From positions 124,001-188,000 of the forward strand of contig CAZUXY010000001.1 of NCBI GenBank assembly GCA_964624235.1: a DNA stretch of 64,000 nt, read 5' to 3'. A model generated the notes under the pieces. The model saw only the letters and a program-made list of their open reading frames with translations, was not told where the DNA came from and did no database searches. Position 1 is the first letter of the stretch, and each line of letters opens with the position of its first letter. Both the position numbers and the translations under genes were made by a program. This document shows positions 9,713 to 19,036 of the stretch, in pieces. Source of the DNA: CAZUXY01 sp964624235 (GTDB lineage: Bacteria; Spirochaetota; UBA4802; UBA5368).

Positions 9713-11629
9713 ATGGATAAAAGATTTTACGTAACCACCCCGATTTATTACGTTAATGCCGAACCGCATATCGGACATGCCTATACCACCATACTGGCGG
9801 ATTTTCTGAAACGTTTCCATACCCTTCTGGGTTACGAGTCTTACTGCCTGACCGGCACCGATGAACATGGCGACAAAATTTTAAAAGCCGCAACTGAACA
9901 CAACGCGAGTCCCCAGGATTACACCGACCGTATAAGCACTCTCTTTAAAAGCACCTGGGAAAAAATGAACATAGGGTTCGATGATTTTATCCGCACCACC
10001 GAGGCGCGTCATAAAAAGGTGGTTCAAAACGTGCTGCAAAAGGTGTATGACAACGGGGATATTTACTTTGGAAGCTACGGGGGATATTACTGCGTTGGAT
10101 GCGAGCGGTTCTTCACCGAAAAGGAGATGGTTGACGGCAAGTGCCCCGATCACGATAAACCTCTGGAGTACCGTGAGGAAAGCAACTATTTCTTCAGGAT
10201 GGGCAAATACCAGGGATGGCTTATCGATCATATAAAAAGCAATCCCGATTTCATACGTCCCGAAAGGTATAAAAACGAAGTCCTCTCGATCCTTGAAGGA
10301 GAAGTGCTGGAGGACCTCTGCATATCCAGACCGAAAACCCGTCTGGAGTGGGGGATTTCGCTGCCCTTTGATGAGAATTTTGTCTGTTATGTCTGGTTTG
10401 ACGCCCTCATCAATTACATCAGTGCTATCGGTTATCCCGATGATGAAAAGTTCAGCAAATACTGGCCGGCGGCGAATCACCTCATCGCAAAGGACATCGT
10501 CAAGCCCCACGGTGTATTCTGGCCGACCATGCTCAAGGCAGCCGGGATAGAGCCGTATTGTCATCTTAACGTGCACGGCTACTGGAATATGGAAGAAGCA
10601 AAAATGTCCAAGAGCCTGGGTAATGTTGTTAAGCCCCTCGATCTTATCGAAAAATTCGGAGGGGACCAGATCAGATATTTCTTCCTTAGGGAAATGACCT
10701 TCGGACTGGACGCGAAATTCAGTGTGGAAGCCATAATAAACCGTATCAATTACGACCTGGCAAATGACCTGGGAAATCTGGTAAAAAGATGTTTCAACAT
10801 GGTTGAAAAATTTTTTGATGGCAGGATCCCTCCCTTTATCCCCGAGGATCCGGCAAAACGCGACGAAATAACGCGGTCATTTAAAAGCGCATTAGATGAT
10901 TACATCAGGCTGGTTAAGGATTTCCAGTTTAATCTGGGAATTGAAAAACTGTGGGAATTCATCCGTTTTCTCAACAAATACATCGATACACAAAAACCCT
11001 GGCAGCTGGCCAAGGAGGGAAAGGACCGGGAACTTTCATCTACCATGAGGAACCTTCTCGAATCAATTGCGGCTGCGGCGGTTTTACTGACACCCTTGTG
11101 CACCGAAAAGGCACCGGTTATCCTTGAAGCAATGGGTATACACACCCGCAATATTGATATAGAAAAACTCGACTCTTTCATGCTCTGCAGCGATAACCGA
11201 AAGCTGAAAGATATCGGCATACTTTATCCCCGTGTAGAAAAGGAAGCGCCGGCCGCGGCTGTCGCGGTTGATCCAAACCCGAAAACAGAAGGAACTTCAA
11301 CCCTGGTGGAAATTTCTGATTTTGCTAAAATCGACATCCGCGTAGCCCGGGTGGTCGAGGCTTCGCGTGTAGACGGATCTGATAAGCTGCTGGAATTGAA
11401 GGTGGACTCCGGGATAGATGTACGCACTATAGTCGCCGGGATCGCCCAGGCTTACACACCGGAATATCTGGAGAACAAAAAAATCCTGCTGGTCGCCAAT
11501 CTTAAACCCGCGACGATATTCAAGAAAGAGTCCCGCGGGATGCTGCTGGCCGCCAAAAAAAGCAAAAATGATAAACCGGTCCTTATCGAAATTGACGACA
11601 GCGTCCCCGTAGGCGCACGGCTTTCCTGA
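9713..11629 (+). CDS. metG: Methionine--tRNA ligase
   Basis: Class I synthetase that charges tRNA-Met. The HIGH signature appears as PHIGH at residues 18-22 and KMSKS near residue 298. The zinc-knuckle region contains CVGCERFF and then CPDH, so at least one knuckle is C-x2-C / C-x2-H. A C-terminal tRNA-binding/dimerisation domain (about 530-638, FAKIDIRVARVVEA) makes this the long, homodimeric type at 638 residues. ATG directly follows the ricT stop TAG. Confidence 0.96.
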   Translation: MDKRFYVTTPIYYVNAEPHIGHAYTTILADFLKRFHTLLGYESYCLTGTDEHGDKILKAATEHNASPQDYTDRISTLFKSTWEKMNIGFDDFIRTTEARHKKVVQNVLQKVYDNGDIYFGSYGGYYCVGCERFFTEKEMVDGKCPDHDKPLEYREESNYFFRMGKYQGWLIDHIKSNPDFIRPERYKNEVLSILEGEVLEDLCISRPKTRLEWGISLPFDENFVCYVWFDALINYISAIGYPDDEKFSKYWPAANHLIAKDIVKPHGVFWPTMLKAAGIEPYCHLNVHGYWNMEEAKMSKSLGNVVKPLDLIEKFGGDQIRYFFLREMTFGLDAKFSVEAIINRINYDLANDLGNLVKRCFNMVEKFFDGRIPPFIPEDPAKRDEITRSFKSALDDYIRLVKDFQFNLGIEKLWEFIRFLNKYIDTQKPWQLAKEGKDRELSSTMRNLLESIAAAAVLLTPLCTEKAPVILEAMGIHTRNIDIEKLDSFMLCSDNRKLKDIGILYPRVEKEAPAAAVAVDPNPKTEGTSTLVEISDFAKIDIRVARVVEASRVDGSDKLLELKVDSGIDVRTIVAGIAQAYTPEYLENKKILLVANLKPATIFKKESRGMLLAAKKSKNDKPVLIEIDDSVPVGARLS

Positions 11630-11736
11630 AAGACCACATACCTTACTGCAGGAGGGGTAAGACGCTAAACCTGCCTACCCGAACTATTAATTAAAGCGGT
11701 ACCGGAAGGTGAGGTTTCCCGAATTCGGCAAGGAAG

Positions 11737-12228
11737 ATGAAGATAGGAATAATATCCGATACCCACAATGAAGTGGAAATGGTGAAAAAAGCCATTTCTG
11801 TTTTTAAATCTAAAAAAGTAGAATTGATTGTCCACGCGGGAGACCTGACCTCCCCCAAGATGCTGGAACTGTTCAAAGGGCTCAATGTACGGTTCGTTCT
11901 CGGCAACTGCGATCTTGATGCTGAAGCCATCAATTCAAAATCGGAGGAACTCGGTTTCGGTTGTGTGGAGAACTGCTGTGAACTGGAAATCGGCGGTAAA
12001 AAAATACTGCTGTTTCATGGAAACGATATCCCCCTGTTCAGAAGGGCCGTTTCCTCTGAAAAATATGATTATATAATCAAGGGGCATACCCATACCTATG
12101 AAAACTACGTTTCCCATAAAACCCGGATTATAAACCCCGGGTCGATCTACCGGGAAGACGAGAGGACCATCTCGGTTCTGGATACGGTAACCGACAGGGT
12201 CGAAAAAATAAAGATAGAGGTGGAATAG
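11737..12228 (+). CDS. YfcE/MJ0936-type metallophosphodiesterase
   Basis: A small (163-residue) calcineurin-like phosphoesterase. All metal-ligand motifs are present in order: SDTHNE near the N-terminus, HAGDL, GNCD, FHGND and GHTHTYE. Family members hydrolyse phosphodiester bonds with Mn2+ or similar metals; physiological substrates are mostly unknown. It lies about 107 bp after metG on the same strand and converges tail to tail with parB, with one base between the stops. Confidence 0.88.
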   Translation: MKIGIISDTHNEVEMVKKAISVFKSKKVELIVHAGDLTSPKMLELFKGLNVRFVLGNCDLDAEAINSKSEELGFGCVENCCELEIGGKKILLFHGNDIPLFRRAVSSEKYDYIIKGHTHTYENYVSHKTRIINPGSIYREDERTISVLDTVTDRVEKIKIEVE

Positions 12229-12229
12229 A

Positions 12230-13108
12230 TTATTTCAGCAGATCGATGATCCTTTCAAAGTCATCCAGCGAATAATAACTTATTTCGATTTTCCCACGGG
12301 AGCCCGAATGTTTTATTTCCACCTTCGTCCCGAGGATGGATATAAGGAGATTCTCCATTTCCTTGATATGTGCGTTTTTTGAGTCTCGCTTCTTTTTCCC
12401 ATGAGGACCCTTGACAACTTCTGTGCCACGCTCTTCTCCCGCGATCTGTTCAAGCACCCGTACCGAAAGATCTTTTTTTATAATCTCATCATAAAGCTGT
12501 TCCTGCCGGGGCGGCGGAACCGACAGCAAAACTTTTGCATGCCCCAGGCTGATGGTGCCCTCTGAAAGGGACTTCTGAATTTTTTCCGGAAGGTTTAATA
12601 CACGCAAAAGGTTGGCAATCGTCGCACGGTCCTTTCCAACACGGGATGCCACCTCCTGCTGCTTCAGCTTGAACCGGTTTATAAGCATACGGTAAGACTT
12701 CGCCTCTTCAATGGGATCGAGATCTGCACGCTGTATATTTTCCACGAGTGCGAGGGTCAGGTTTTCCTCCTCGGTCGCTTCCATTATTACCGCTTTAATC
12801 CTGTTGAATCCCGCGAGTTTGACCGCCCGCAAACGCCGTTCGCCGGCGATAATGGAGTATCCCATCCCCGCCTTCCTGACCAGAACAGGTTGCAGCAGTC
12901 CCACTGTCTTGATTGACTCCGCAAGTCCGCGGATACTCTCGTCATCAAAATGCTCCCGTGGCTGGTCGGGGTTCGGGCTTATGAGTGCGACATCCAGTTC
13001 CACTATTCTCGCACCTGATGATAGAACAACGTTTTCAAACTCTTCCACCGGTTTCGGTGACGTGGATATAATGGCGCCCAATCCCTTTCCCAGAACCTTT
13101 TTAGCCAT
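12230..13108 (-). CDS. parB: Chromosome partitioning protein ParB
   Basis: CTP-dependent DNA clamp that loads at parS and helps segregate the origin region. The N-terminal domain has PNPDQPREHFDDESI and the CTP-binding GERRLRA (C-motif type), followed by the ENIQRADLDP segment and a helix-turn-helix (KQQEVASRVGKDRATIANLLR). The C-terminal dimerisation domain ends at the stop. It is 292 residues, normal for chromosomal ParB. It overlaps parA by 8 bp. I found no good parS site nearby. Confidence 0.95.
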   Translation of the reverse strand: MAKKVLGKGLGAIISTSPKPVEEFENVVLSSGARIVELDVALISPNPDQPREHFDDESIRGLAESIKTVGLLQPVLVRKAGMGYSIIAGERRLRAVKLAGFNRIKAVIMEATEEENLTLALVENIQRADLDPIEEAKSYRMLINRFKLKQQEVASRVGKDRATIANLLRVLNLPEKIQKSLSEGTISLGHAKVLLSVPPPRQEQLYDEIIKKDLSVRVLEQIAGEERGTEVVKGPHGKKKRDSKNAHIKEMENLLISILGTKVEIKHSGSRGKIEISYYSLDDFERIIDLLK

Positions 13109-13862
13109 TCCGCATCACCTCGTCAGCGAGACTCTCGTAACGTTCGCTTCCCGTGCTGTGCCGGTCATAAAGCCCAATGGGTTTACCGAATGAGGGAGCT
13201 TCGGAAAGTTTAACGTTCCTGGGAATAATGGTTGCAAACACCTTATCCTTGAAAAAATCCTTCACGTCAGAAACAACCTGCTGGGACAGGTTTGTTCTGG
13301 AGTCATACATTGTAAGGACGACCCCCTCAATTGTTAAATTCCTGTTGAGATTTTCCTGAACCATCTTTATAATCCTTAACAACTGGCTTAAACCTTCCAG
13401 CGCGTAATACTCACACTGCAGGGGTATCATAACTGAATCAGCCGCAACCAGCCCGTTCAAGGTTAATATCCCCAGCGAGGGCGGGCAATCGATCAGAATG
13501 AAATCGAAATCATCCTTTATCGTTTGAATGCTTTTTTTCAGCGCGTATTCATTACCATCAACTTCCATTAAATCAATCTGAGCACCCGAGAGATGAATAT
13601 TTGATGGAACAATATAAAGGTTTTCTATCCCTGTTTTGTAAATCGCCTGGTTGATAGCGATCTGTCCTATCAGCACTTCATAAACGGTATTGTTGAAATC
13701 CTCCACGTTGATGCCCAGACCATAACCGGCGTTTGCCTGAGGGTCGATGTCAACGATGAGTATTCGTTTCCCCTTTTCCGCGAGGAAGGCCGCTAAATTC
13801 ACGGTTGTAGTGGTTTTACCCACGCCCCCTTTCTGATTGGAGATAGAAATGACCCGTCCCAT
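13101..13862 (-). CDS. parA: Chromosome partitioning ATPase ParA/Soj
   Basis: Deviant-Walker ATPase that binds DNA as an ATP dimer and moves ParB-parS complexes. The Walker A motif is KGGVGKTTTTVNL near residues 10-22, Walker A'/switch DIDPQANA near 40 and Walker B LIDCPPSLG near 123. The 253-residue length with no N-terminal DNA-binding extension marks the chromosomal Soj type. AGGGG precedes the ATG by about 7 nt. parA comes first in the operon and is followed by parB. Confidence 0.96.
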   Translation of the reverse strand: MGRVISISNQKGGVGKTTTTVNLAAFLAEKGKRILIVDIDPQANAGYGLGINVEDFNNTVYEVLIGQIAINQAIYKTGIENLYIVPSNIHLSGAQIDLMEVDGNEYALKKSIQTIKDDFDFILIDCPPSLGILTLNGLVAADSVMIPLQCEYYALEGLSQLLRIIKMVQENLNRNLTIEGVVLTMYDSRTNLSQQVVSDVKDFFKDKVFATIIPRNVKLSEAPSFGKPIGLYDRHSTGSERYESLADEVMRNG

Positions 13863-13972
13863 TATTTACCCCTGTAAGGTGAACACACTTTTCATTGCAA
13901 AGTTAAATATTATGTGTAGTCACGAACGCCGGTGTGGCAATTCAAACACCCTGTATTCCGAATACAAGAATT

Positions 13973-15157
13973 TTATCTCAACCTGCCTGAATATTTTCGG
14001 GGATTGAGCACGCGGCCAATCCCGTAAAGTGTCAGGATACCGAAAATAAACAAGATTCCCAGTACGATGAAACGGCGATAGGGAAAGATCCTAATACCGC
14101 TGCCCGATACTATGGCATAAGGGACCAGGCGCTCTACACCCGCTGGGTAAACGTGTAACAGATAGGTACCGGACTTCGATACTTTAATGTTTCTGTGGTA
14201 TTCCCGGCTCCATGTCTGCGTTGAATACAGTATGCCTTTACCCTTTTCGCAAATATCCAGTTGAAAATGACCGGTGACGCACTTTACATAAAGAGTGTTC
14301 CTTCCTTTTTTCAAATTCAGTGAATAAGATCGTGAATGTTCCCATGGCAACAGTTTATCGGTAATTCTTGTGGTTATTTCCTGATCCCATTTTTCGGCTT
14401 CGCTTTCCATGGTGGAAAGAAGTTCCCGATTGACTATCCTCATGACCACGAACCTGGTGACTGGATTGATCGGGTCTTCAGTATGATAGCTGGTGTATAA
14501 CAATTCACCCTTTTTCTTTTTAATAAGAAAGGTTATCGGTCCGATTCTTGTTCCCTTCGGTGTTTCATACGTACCACCGGCAAATATTTCCGCACCCTTG
14601 ACGTTCTTAACGGCAACCCACCCGGAATGGGGAGCATTTCCGGTATAGCTGTTGATCTGGGCAAAATGTTCCAAGTCCTCAGACAGGGTTAAAACCACCG
14701 GCCCGGCGGTTCCCTGAAACGGGAAATCGTCAAAAAAGGTAAGACAGCCGAATTCACAATTGAAAAGAGGAAAGGAAAAACCGGAAAAGTACGCCAGCCC
14801 GCCGCCGTAAATATAGTCTTTGATATTCTTGCGGATTTTTTTCTCGTCGGTTTCCCGATAGTCCTGCCGCAGCGAAACCGATTGAATACTGGTCCCTCTG
14901 GAAAGAATCGTTATGCTTGTTTCAATGGGTCTGCCCAGCCCGCAGGGAAAAAATATCGCTCTGTACCCTGAAAATACAGTGGGATCTTCCAGGTCGTTAA
15001 GCTTTATAATTTTATAACGAACTCCAAAAGCTGAAAGCACCTTCTGCACATTATCGAATTGATTTTCCACAACCGCAATCTCTGGACCCCTTCCAGCGAT
15101 ACACGGCGCGGCAATCAAATACATCAGCAAAAAAAAGAGATATACCGGCCGTTTCAC
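13973..15157 (-). CDS. Exported, C-terminally anchored protein with GATase-like domain; function unknown
   Basis: I do not recognise a named family. Visible parts are an N-terminal signal peptide (about 1-22), a Rossmann/GATase-1-like stretch (about 25-160, with AVVENQFDNV, YRAIFFPCG and DYIYGGGLAYFSG, like ThuA-type folds), a beta-rich region near 280-355 resembling a carbohydrate- or pre-peptidase-type beta-sandwich, a transmembrane helix near 360-382 and a short basic tail. The predicted topology is periplasmic with a C-terminal anchor. The ATG overlaps the upstream 668-codon frame's stop (ATGA), so the two form one unit. No GATase catalytic triad is evident. It is separated from parA by about 110 bp. 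Confidence 0.7.
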   Translation of the reverse strand: MKRPVYLFFLLMYLIAAPCIAGRGPEIAVVENQFDNVQKVLSAFGVRYKIIKLNDLEDPTVFSGYRAIFFPCGLGRPIETSITILSRGTSIQSVSLRQDYRETDEKKIRKNIKDYIYGGGLAYFSGFSFPLFNCEFGCLTFFDDFPFQGTAGPVVLTLSEDLEHFAQINSYTGNAPHSGWVAVKNVKGAEIFAGGTYETPKGTRIGPITFLIKKKKGELLYTSYHTEDPINPVTRFVVMRIVNRELLSTMESEAEKWDQEITTRITDKLLPWEHSRSYSLNLKKGRNTLYVKCVTGHFQLDICEKGKGILYSTQTWSREYHRNIKVSKSGTYLLHVYPAGVERLVPYAIVSGSGIRIFPYRRFIVLGILFIFGILTLYGIGRVLNPRKYSGRLR

Positions 15158-17091
15158 ATTTCTTTACCGACCAGATTTTTCAGTTCTTTTAGAATCCTCT
15201 TTCTGTCTTCCAGATCTTCATAGATATTTTCATTCATACACTCATGTGCCATCTGGTAAGTAAAAGCTATAACCAGCGGGACAATCCCGCCGTCGTTGGC
15301 GTCAATGAAAGTTTTACCGACCAGCAGTTTTGAGAACGACCTGGATTTTTCAAATCCTGTTATCCTGCAGTCGCTGAAGGGAATCGGTCTTCCCCACCGC
15401 TCCATTTCAAGTGAAGGCCGTTCCTTCAATGATGTACGCAATAGTCCGGGTTCCTTGGCTATACTACCTGTTGCGCTCCACGTTTTGTGCAGATCATATA
15501 TCCATTGAATTTCCCTTCCTATTCCATAGAAAAACGATCCAACCTCCTTGATTATGCTTTCTACATGCGACATTGATTTAATCTGACCCCGCATAATCCT
15601 GCGCACCTCTTCACGACTCACCGCAAGAATGGGATTATTGCTCTTGAACGAGTGAAAATCGCTGAGTAACCTCTGCAGATCGTTGATTTCCACCGAGAAA
15701 TACTCAGGCGAGAAGATACTGCCCTCAAGAGTCTGCTTCGTCGCATCTTCAAAATAGACAGTAGAACCGTCAAGCAGGGAGCTATAACAATAGTAAAAGA
15801 AGTTCAGGCATCCATCGATAAACTTTATAAAATCACTTCCCATAATCTCGTCAATATCAATCTGTCTGCGGCTGCCCTGTTTCCACTGATCTTCATAGGC
15901 TCTTACCAGCAGGCTTTGTCCGATCTGTTTCATTTCAAGAAAACCCAGCAGTGTATCATAATTACGCAGTTTTTCCTTGAGCTGTTCCACTGCCTTTCGC
16001 TTTCGGGATTCAGGGTCTTTACCCACCTTCCTCAGTTCCGAAAGCCGGTAATCCCAATCGTTCGTTCTGACAGTCGGTGCCTCTATTTCATAATACCTCT
16101 CAAGCTCCTTTATACCGATCTCGCACCAGAAAACCAGTACCTCCATGATCATTCTCAGAAACTCGGGATACGAGGTAATATCATACCGGAGCTTCAGATG
16201 GGTGGATATTTTATCCTCATCGTTCAGCCTGACGGGAAGGAAGGAGCGTAGAAGCATCATGTATTCATAGATCTTTTTCTCCCTGGCGAGATTGGTTTTA
16301 TCCTTTCCCCTTTTGACATTATCCGGTTCGTTTGCCTGTGCTTCCTCTTTTTTAAAATCAGGCAGGGTCCTCAGCATGTTTTCCACTGTCTGTAAAATCT
16401 GCTCCCGGCGTTCTATGCTTACCTTCTGAAAGGCGAAAAAAGGCAGCACGAAATTCCTCAGCTCCGATTCAAAGGATTTCCTGTCCATCCACTTGATGGT
16501 ATCATACTGGTATTCTATAAGCGGTGTTTCCAGCATCCATTTTCTTATCAGTCTCAGGTAATTAAAATCCACAGGGTCCTGTATCTTTTCGTCTTTCAGA
16601 ATCGCGATCATGATCTCGGAAAGGTGGGACAGTATCTCCTCGTGAAAACCTATGATGTCCTTGAATAAACGAATGCATTTTTTGGTGGGGATAAGCCTTT
16701 TTTTGAAGCCGATACCGAACCTGTTGTTTGCGTGAATAAGATAGCGTTTTTTAAAGAGTCGCAGTTTCCGGTATTTGCCCTGCAGGGTTTCAATGAATAC
16801 GCTGGACTCCTCCGGACCTGGAAACTTCACCTCGGGAACAATCTCGGTTTTTGCCGAAGGGACGGCCTGCGCCGGAAGATCGATCTTCGAGGGGACCGTC
16901 TTTTTTATCACCTTGTTCGGGCAGGATTTTATAAGCGAGATAATGGCATTATAGCGCTCCTCCGGCCGCAATTCCCGGTTGTTCATCAGAGAGCGCACTA
17001 TCCCCATCTTCGCCGGAGGTATCTCTTTATCCAGCAACAGGGATTTGGCCCTGCGCTCGAGCCGCCGCATTTCGTCGCGATCCAATGCCAT
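15154..17091 (-). CDS. Large cytoplasmic helical protein of unknown function
   Basis: A soluble, mostly helical protein of 645 residues from ATG at 17091; the frame continues to a TTG at 17160, which has GGAAG upstream, so the start is uncertain. There is no signal peptide or membrane helix. An acidic/basic linker (about 265-285, KKEEAQANEPDN...) divides it into two halves. The C-terminal half has aromatic-rich helices (FFYYCYSSLL). It may belong to one of the unnamed large spirochaete families such as DUF5312, but I cannot confirm that. It is translationally coupled to the anchored GATase-like protein downstream. Confidence 0.65.
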   Translation of the reverse strand: MALDRDEMRRLERRAKSLLLDKEIPPAKMGIVRSLMNNRELRPEERYNAIISLIKSCPNKVIKKTVPSKIDLPAQAVPSAKTEIVPEVKFPGPEESSVFIETLQGKYRKLRLFKKRYLIHANNRFGIGFKKRLIPTKKCIRLFKDIIGFHEEILSHLSEIMIAILKDEKIQDPVDFNYLRLIRKWMLETPLIEYQYDTIKWMDRKSFESELRNFVLPFFAFQKVSIERREQILQTVENMLRTLPDFKKEEAQANEPDNVKRGKDKTNLAREKKIYEYMMLLRSFLPVRLNDEDKISTHLKLRYDITSYPEFLRMIMEVLVFWCEIGIKELERYYEIEAPTVRTNDWDYRLSELRKVGKDPESRKRKAVEQLKEKLRNYDTLLGFLEMKQIGQSLLVRAYEDQWKQGSRRQIDIDEIMGSDFIKFIDGCLNFFYYCYSSLLDGSTVYFEDATKQTLEGSIFSPEYFSVEINDLQRLLSDFHSFKSNNPILAVSREEVRRIMRGQIKSMSHVESIIKEVGSFFYGIGREIQWIYDLHKTWSATGSIAKEPGLLRTSLKERPSLEMERWGRPIPFSDCRITGFEKSRSFSKLLVGKTFIDANDGGIVPLVIAFTYQMAHECMNENIYEDLEDRKRILKELKNLVGKEM

Positions 17092-17249
17092 GCCGTATTG
17101 ACGTAATCCTTCCTTATAAACTTTGAACCCTGGAGTCCGGCACCGTACGGCTTCCCGCAATCGTTCTTCCAGTTTCTACTATCGTTCCCGCAATATGTCA
17201 AGATAATATGATGGAAGAACAGGATAACTTTATACATGATACAGCAAAC

Positions 17250-17278
17250 AATAAGCCCCTCTGAACGAGGGGCTTATT
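17250..17278 (-). terminator. Hairpin downstream of the beta-barrel gene
   Basis: A perfect 12-bp stem, AATAAGCCCCTC with GAGGGGCTTATT, encloses a 5-nt loop. It lies 30 bp after the stop of the leftward gene at 17308-18129. The U-tract on the minus strand is poor (TGTTTGC), but the stem is strong and flanked by T/A. Confidence 0.75.
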
Positions 17279-17307
17279 CTGCATGATTACATTAAGGCGG
17301 TTTTTCA

Positions 17308-18129
17308 CTAATACATTTTTATTACATAGGTCAGCGTCAGATAAATATAATGGTTATAGCTGGTTACCTTGCCATTATTGTCGGGATCATACTGTGTTTC
17401 GTAGACGTACTGCGGCGACAGCGAGAGGGTAGGAGTGAACCTGTAAATGAGACCCACATATAACCTGTTCATATTGAATCCTTCCACTTCATAGAAGGGT
17501 TCACCCTTGGGATTAGGGGCAGGATCGTCTTTCGTGTCAGCGTCTTCCACCAATCCGAAGAAAAGCTCATCGGCCACCGTCAGGGCCAGCACCGGCAGAA
17601 TATTATATTCAATCGTGAACATTTCCCTGAGTGTCAGAGAATATCCCCATCTTTCCGTTTTCGTTTCATAGTATGAGTTATTGGCATAAAACTTATTGTG
17701 GAAAATAACCCGGTTTATGAACTTCCAGTCTTTGTATTTGTATTCCACTATGGGCAAAAACTCGATATTGTGGGAATAATAATAATCTTCGCCGGTGGAA
17801 TCCTTGTGTCTAAGGGGAAAACCCATGTAATAATACCAGAGCGGCAGCTTTAAGGTTAAATCGCCGAATTTCTGCATGTACACGGGGCCGGCGAAAAACT
17901 CCCAGAAGTAAGTATACTTTTCATCAGCATATTTCGCGTCACTGGCTGTTTTGCGGCTGAATTCGTAACGGTGCCCCGGCAAGATCACAAAAGCCCAGTT
18001 AGGCGATAACAGCAGGGTAAGATTGAGGTATTCCCAGGTCCTTCCCGTCTTGGGTGCCCCGGCGCCATATACCATTGATGAAGATACCAGCAACATGGCG
18101 ACAACGATTACTACTGTCCTTTTCAGCAT
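17308..18129 (-). CDS. Predicted outer-membrane beta-barrel protein (DUF2490-like)
   Basis: A signal peptide (MLKRTVVIVVAMLLVSSSMVYG) is followed by alternating amphipathic, aromatic-rich strands and a C-terminus of the form YLTLTYVIKMY, as expected for a 10-14-strand barrel inserted by BamA. The 273 residues and the pattern of W/Y-rich strands resemble DUF2490-type proteins, whose role is unknown. It is monocistronic, with a strong hairpin after its stop and about 140 bp before the neighbouring esterase. Confidence 0.7.
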   Translation of the reverse strand: MLKRTVVIVVAMLLVSSSMVYGAGAPKTGRTWEYLNLTLLLSPNWAFVILPGHRYEFSRKTASDAKYADEKYTYFWEFFAGPVYMQKFGDLTLKLPLWYYYMGFPLRHKDSTGEDYYYSHNIEFLPIVEYKYKDWKFINRVIFHNKFYANNSYYETKTERWGYSLTLREMFTIEYNILPVLALTVADELFFGLVEDADTKDDPAPNPKGEPFYEVEGFNMNRLYVGLIYRFTPTLSLSPQYVYETQYDPDNNGKVTSYNHYIYLTLTYVIKMY

Positions 18130-18268
18130 CGCGCGCTCCTCACGTAATTATAATAAAAAAGCGAAAACGACCACCAAGCTATTACAGGATGTGCATGTAT
18201 GTCAACAAAGAAATGGTTTTATTGTTTTTCCGTTTATATATGAAACGGCGTTTCGCCGGGCAATATTT

Positions 18269-19036
18269 TCACTTTATAAAACGAATGACTTCTCCGACAA
18301 GGAAATCTTTTTCATAATCCACGGTTATGACATGATTGCTGATCTCCAGAAAGACCTTTTCTTTCTTCGTGGTGCCCAGCCTGTCGTAAATATAATCTAT
18401 AGATCCTTCGGGTATCGTCGTATCGGCAAAGGACTGTACAATCATGGTTTCCGCAGTGACGTACGGCAGCATTTTCATGGCTTTTTTGATTGCACGATGA
18501 AACTGCCGCAACTGCATAACCGGCTTTCCCTCGTAATAACCCAGGTGGTCTTTACGGACCTGGAAGCTGTTGATCCCCCTGATATCATCCTTCACCCACA
18601 GGATTTTCTTGAAGCGTCCCAGCAGCAGGTTCATGTAGTGCATGTTTTCCTTTATATCGCAGGGAGTGGACAGTAACACCAGTTTATCAAGTTCAAATTC
18701 CACCGACAACAGAATGCCTATGACTCCCCCCATGGAAAGCCCTATTACTGATACCTTTGTACAGTTTTGTCTCAGCTCAATCAGGTTTTCCCTTGCACAC
18801 CGGTAGTAGTCTTTAAAGTCCGTGCCGGTCATTTCTTTAAGACTGGTGCCATGACCCGGGTAGCGGGGTATCATGATTGCATACCCCTCATCCGCAAGTT
18901 TACTCCCAAGGTATTTCATTTCCGCCGGCGTTCCGGCAAAATCATGCAGCAACAGGAAACCCCGGTCGGTGCTGTTCAATGACACCAGGGATCCCGCACC
19001 CGGCATCAGCATGGGCATTTCCTTTTTCTTCATCAT
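18269..19036 (-). CDS. Alpha/beta-hydrolase, carboxylesterase or monoacylglycerol lipase type
   Basis: A serine hydrolase of 255 residues. The nucleophile elbow GLSMGG puts Ser at 101; the probable Asp is in SFADTTIPE near 201 and His in ISNHVITVDYE near 236. The oxyanion stretch HDFAGTPAEM at 31-40 resembles the Est30 and bacterial monoglyceride lipase group. Its start overlaps the purM stop by 4 bp (ATGA), so it is expressed with purM, an odd partner for an esterase. The substrate is unknown. Confidence 0.85.
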   Translation of the reverse strand: MMKKKEMPMLMPGAGSLVSLNSTDRGFLLLHDFAGTPAEMKYLGSKLADEGYAIMIPRYPGHGTSLKEMTGTDFKDYYRCARENLIELRQNCTKVSVIGLSMGGVIGILLSVEFELDKLVLLSTPCDIKENMHYMNLLLGRFKKILWVKDDIRGINSFQVRKDHLGYYEGKPVMQLRQFHRAIKKAMKMLPYVTAETMIVQSFADTTIPEGSIDYIYDRLGTTKKEKVFLEISNHVITVDYEKDFLVGEVIRFIK

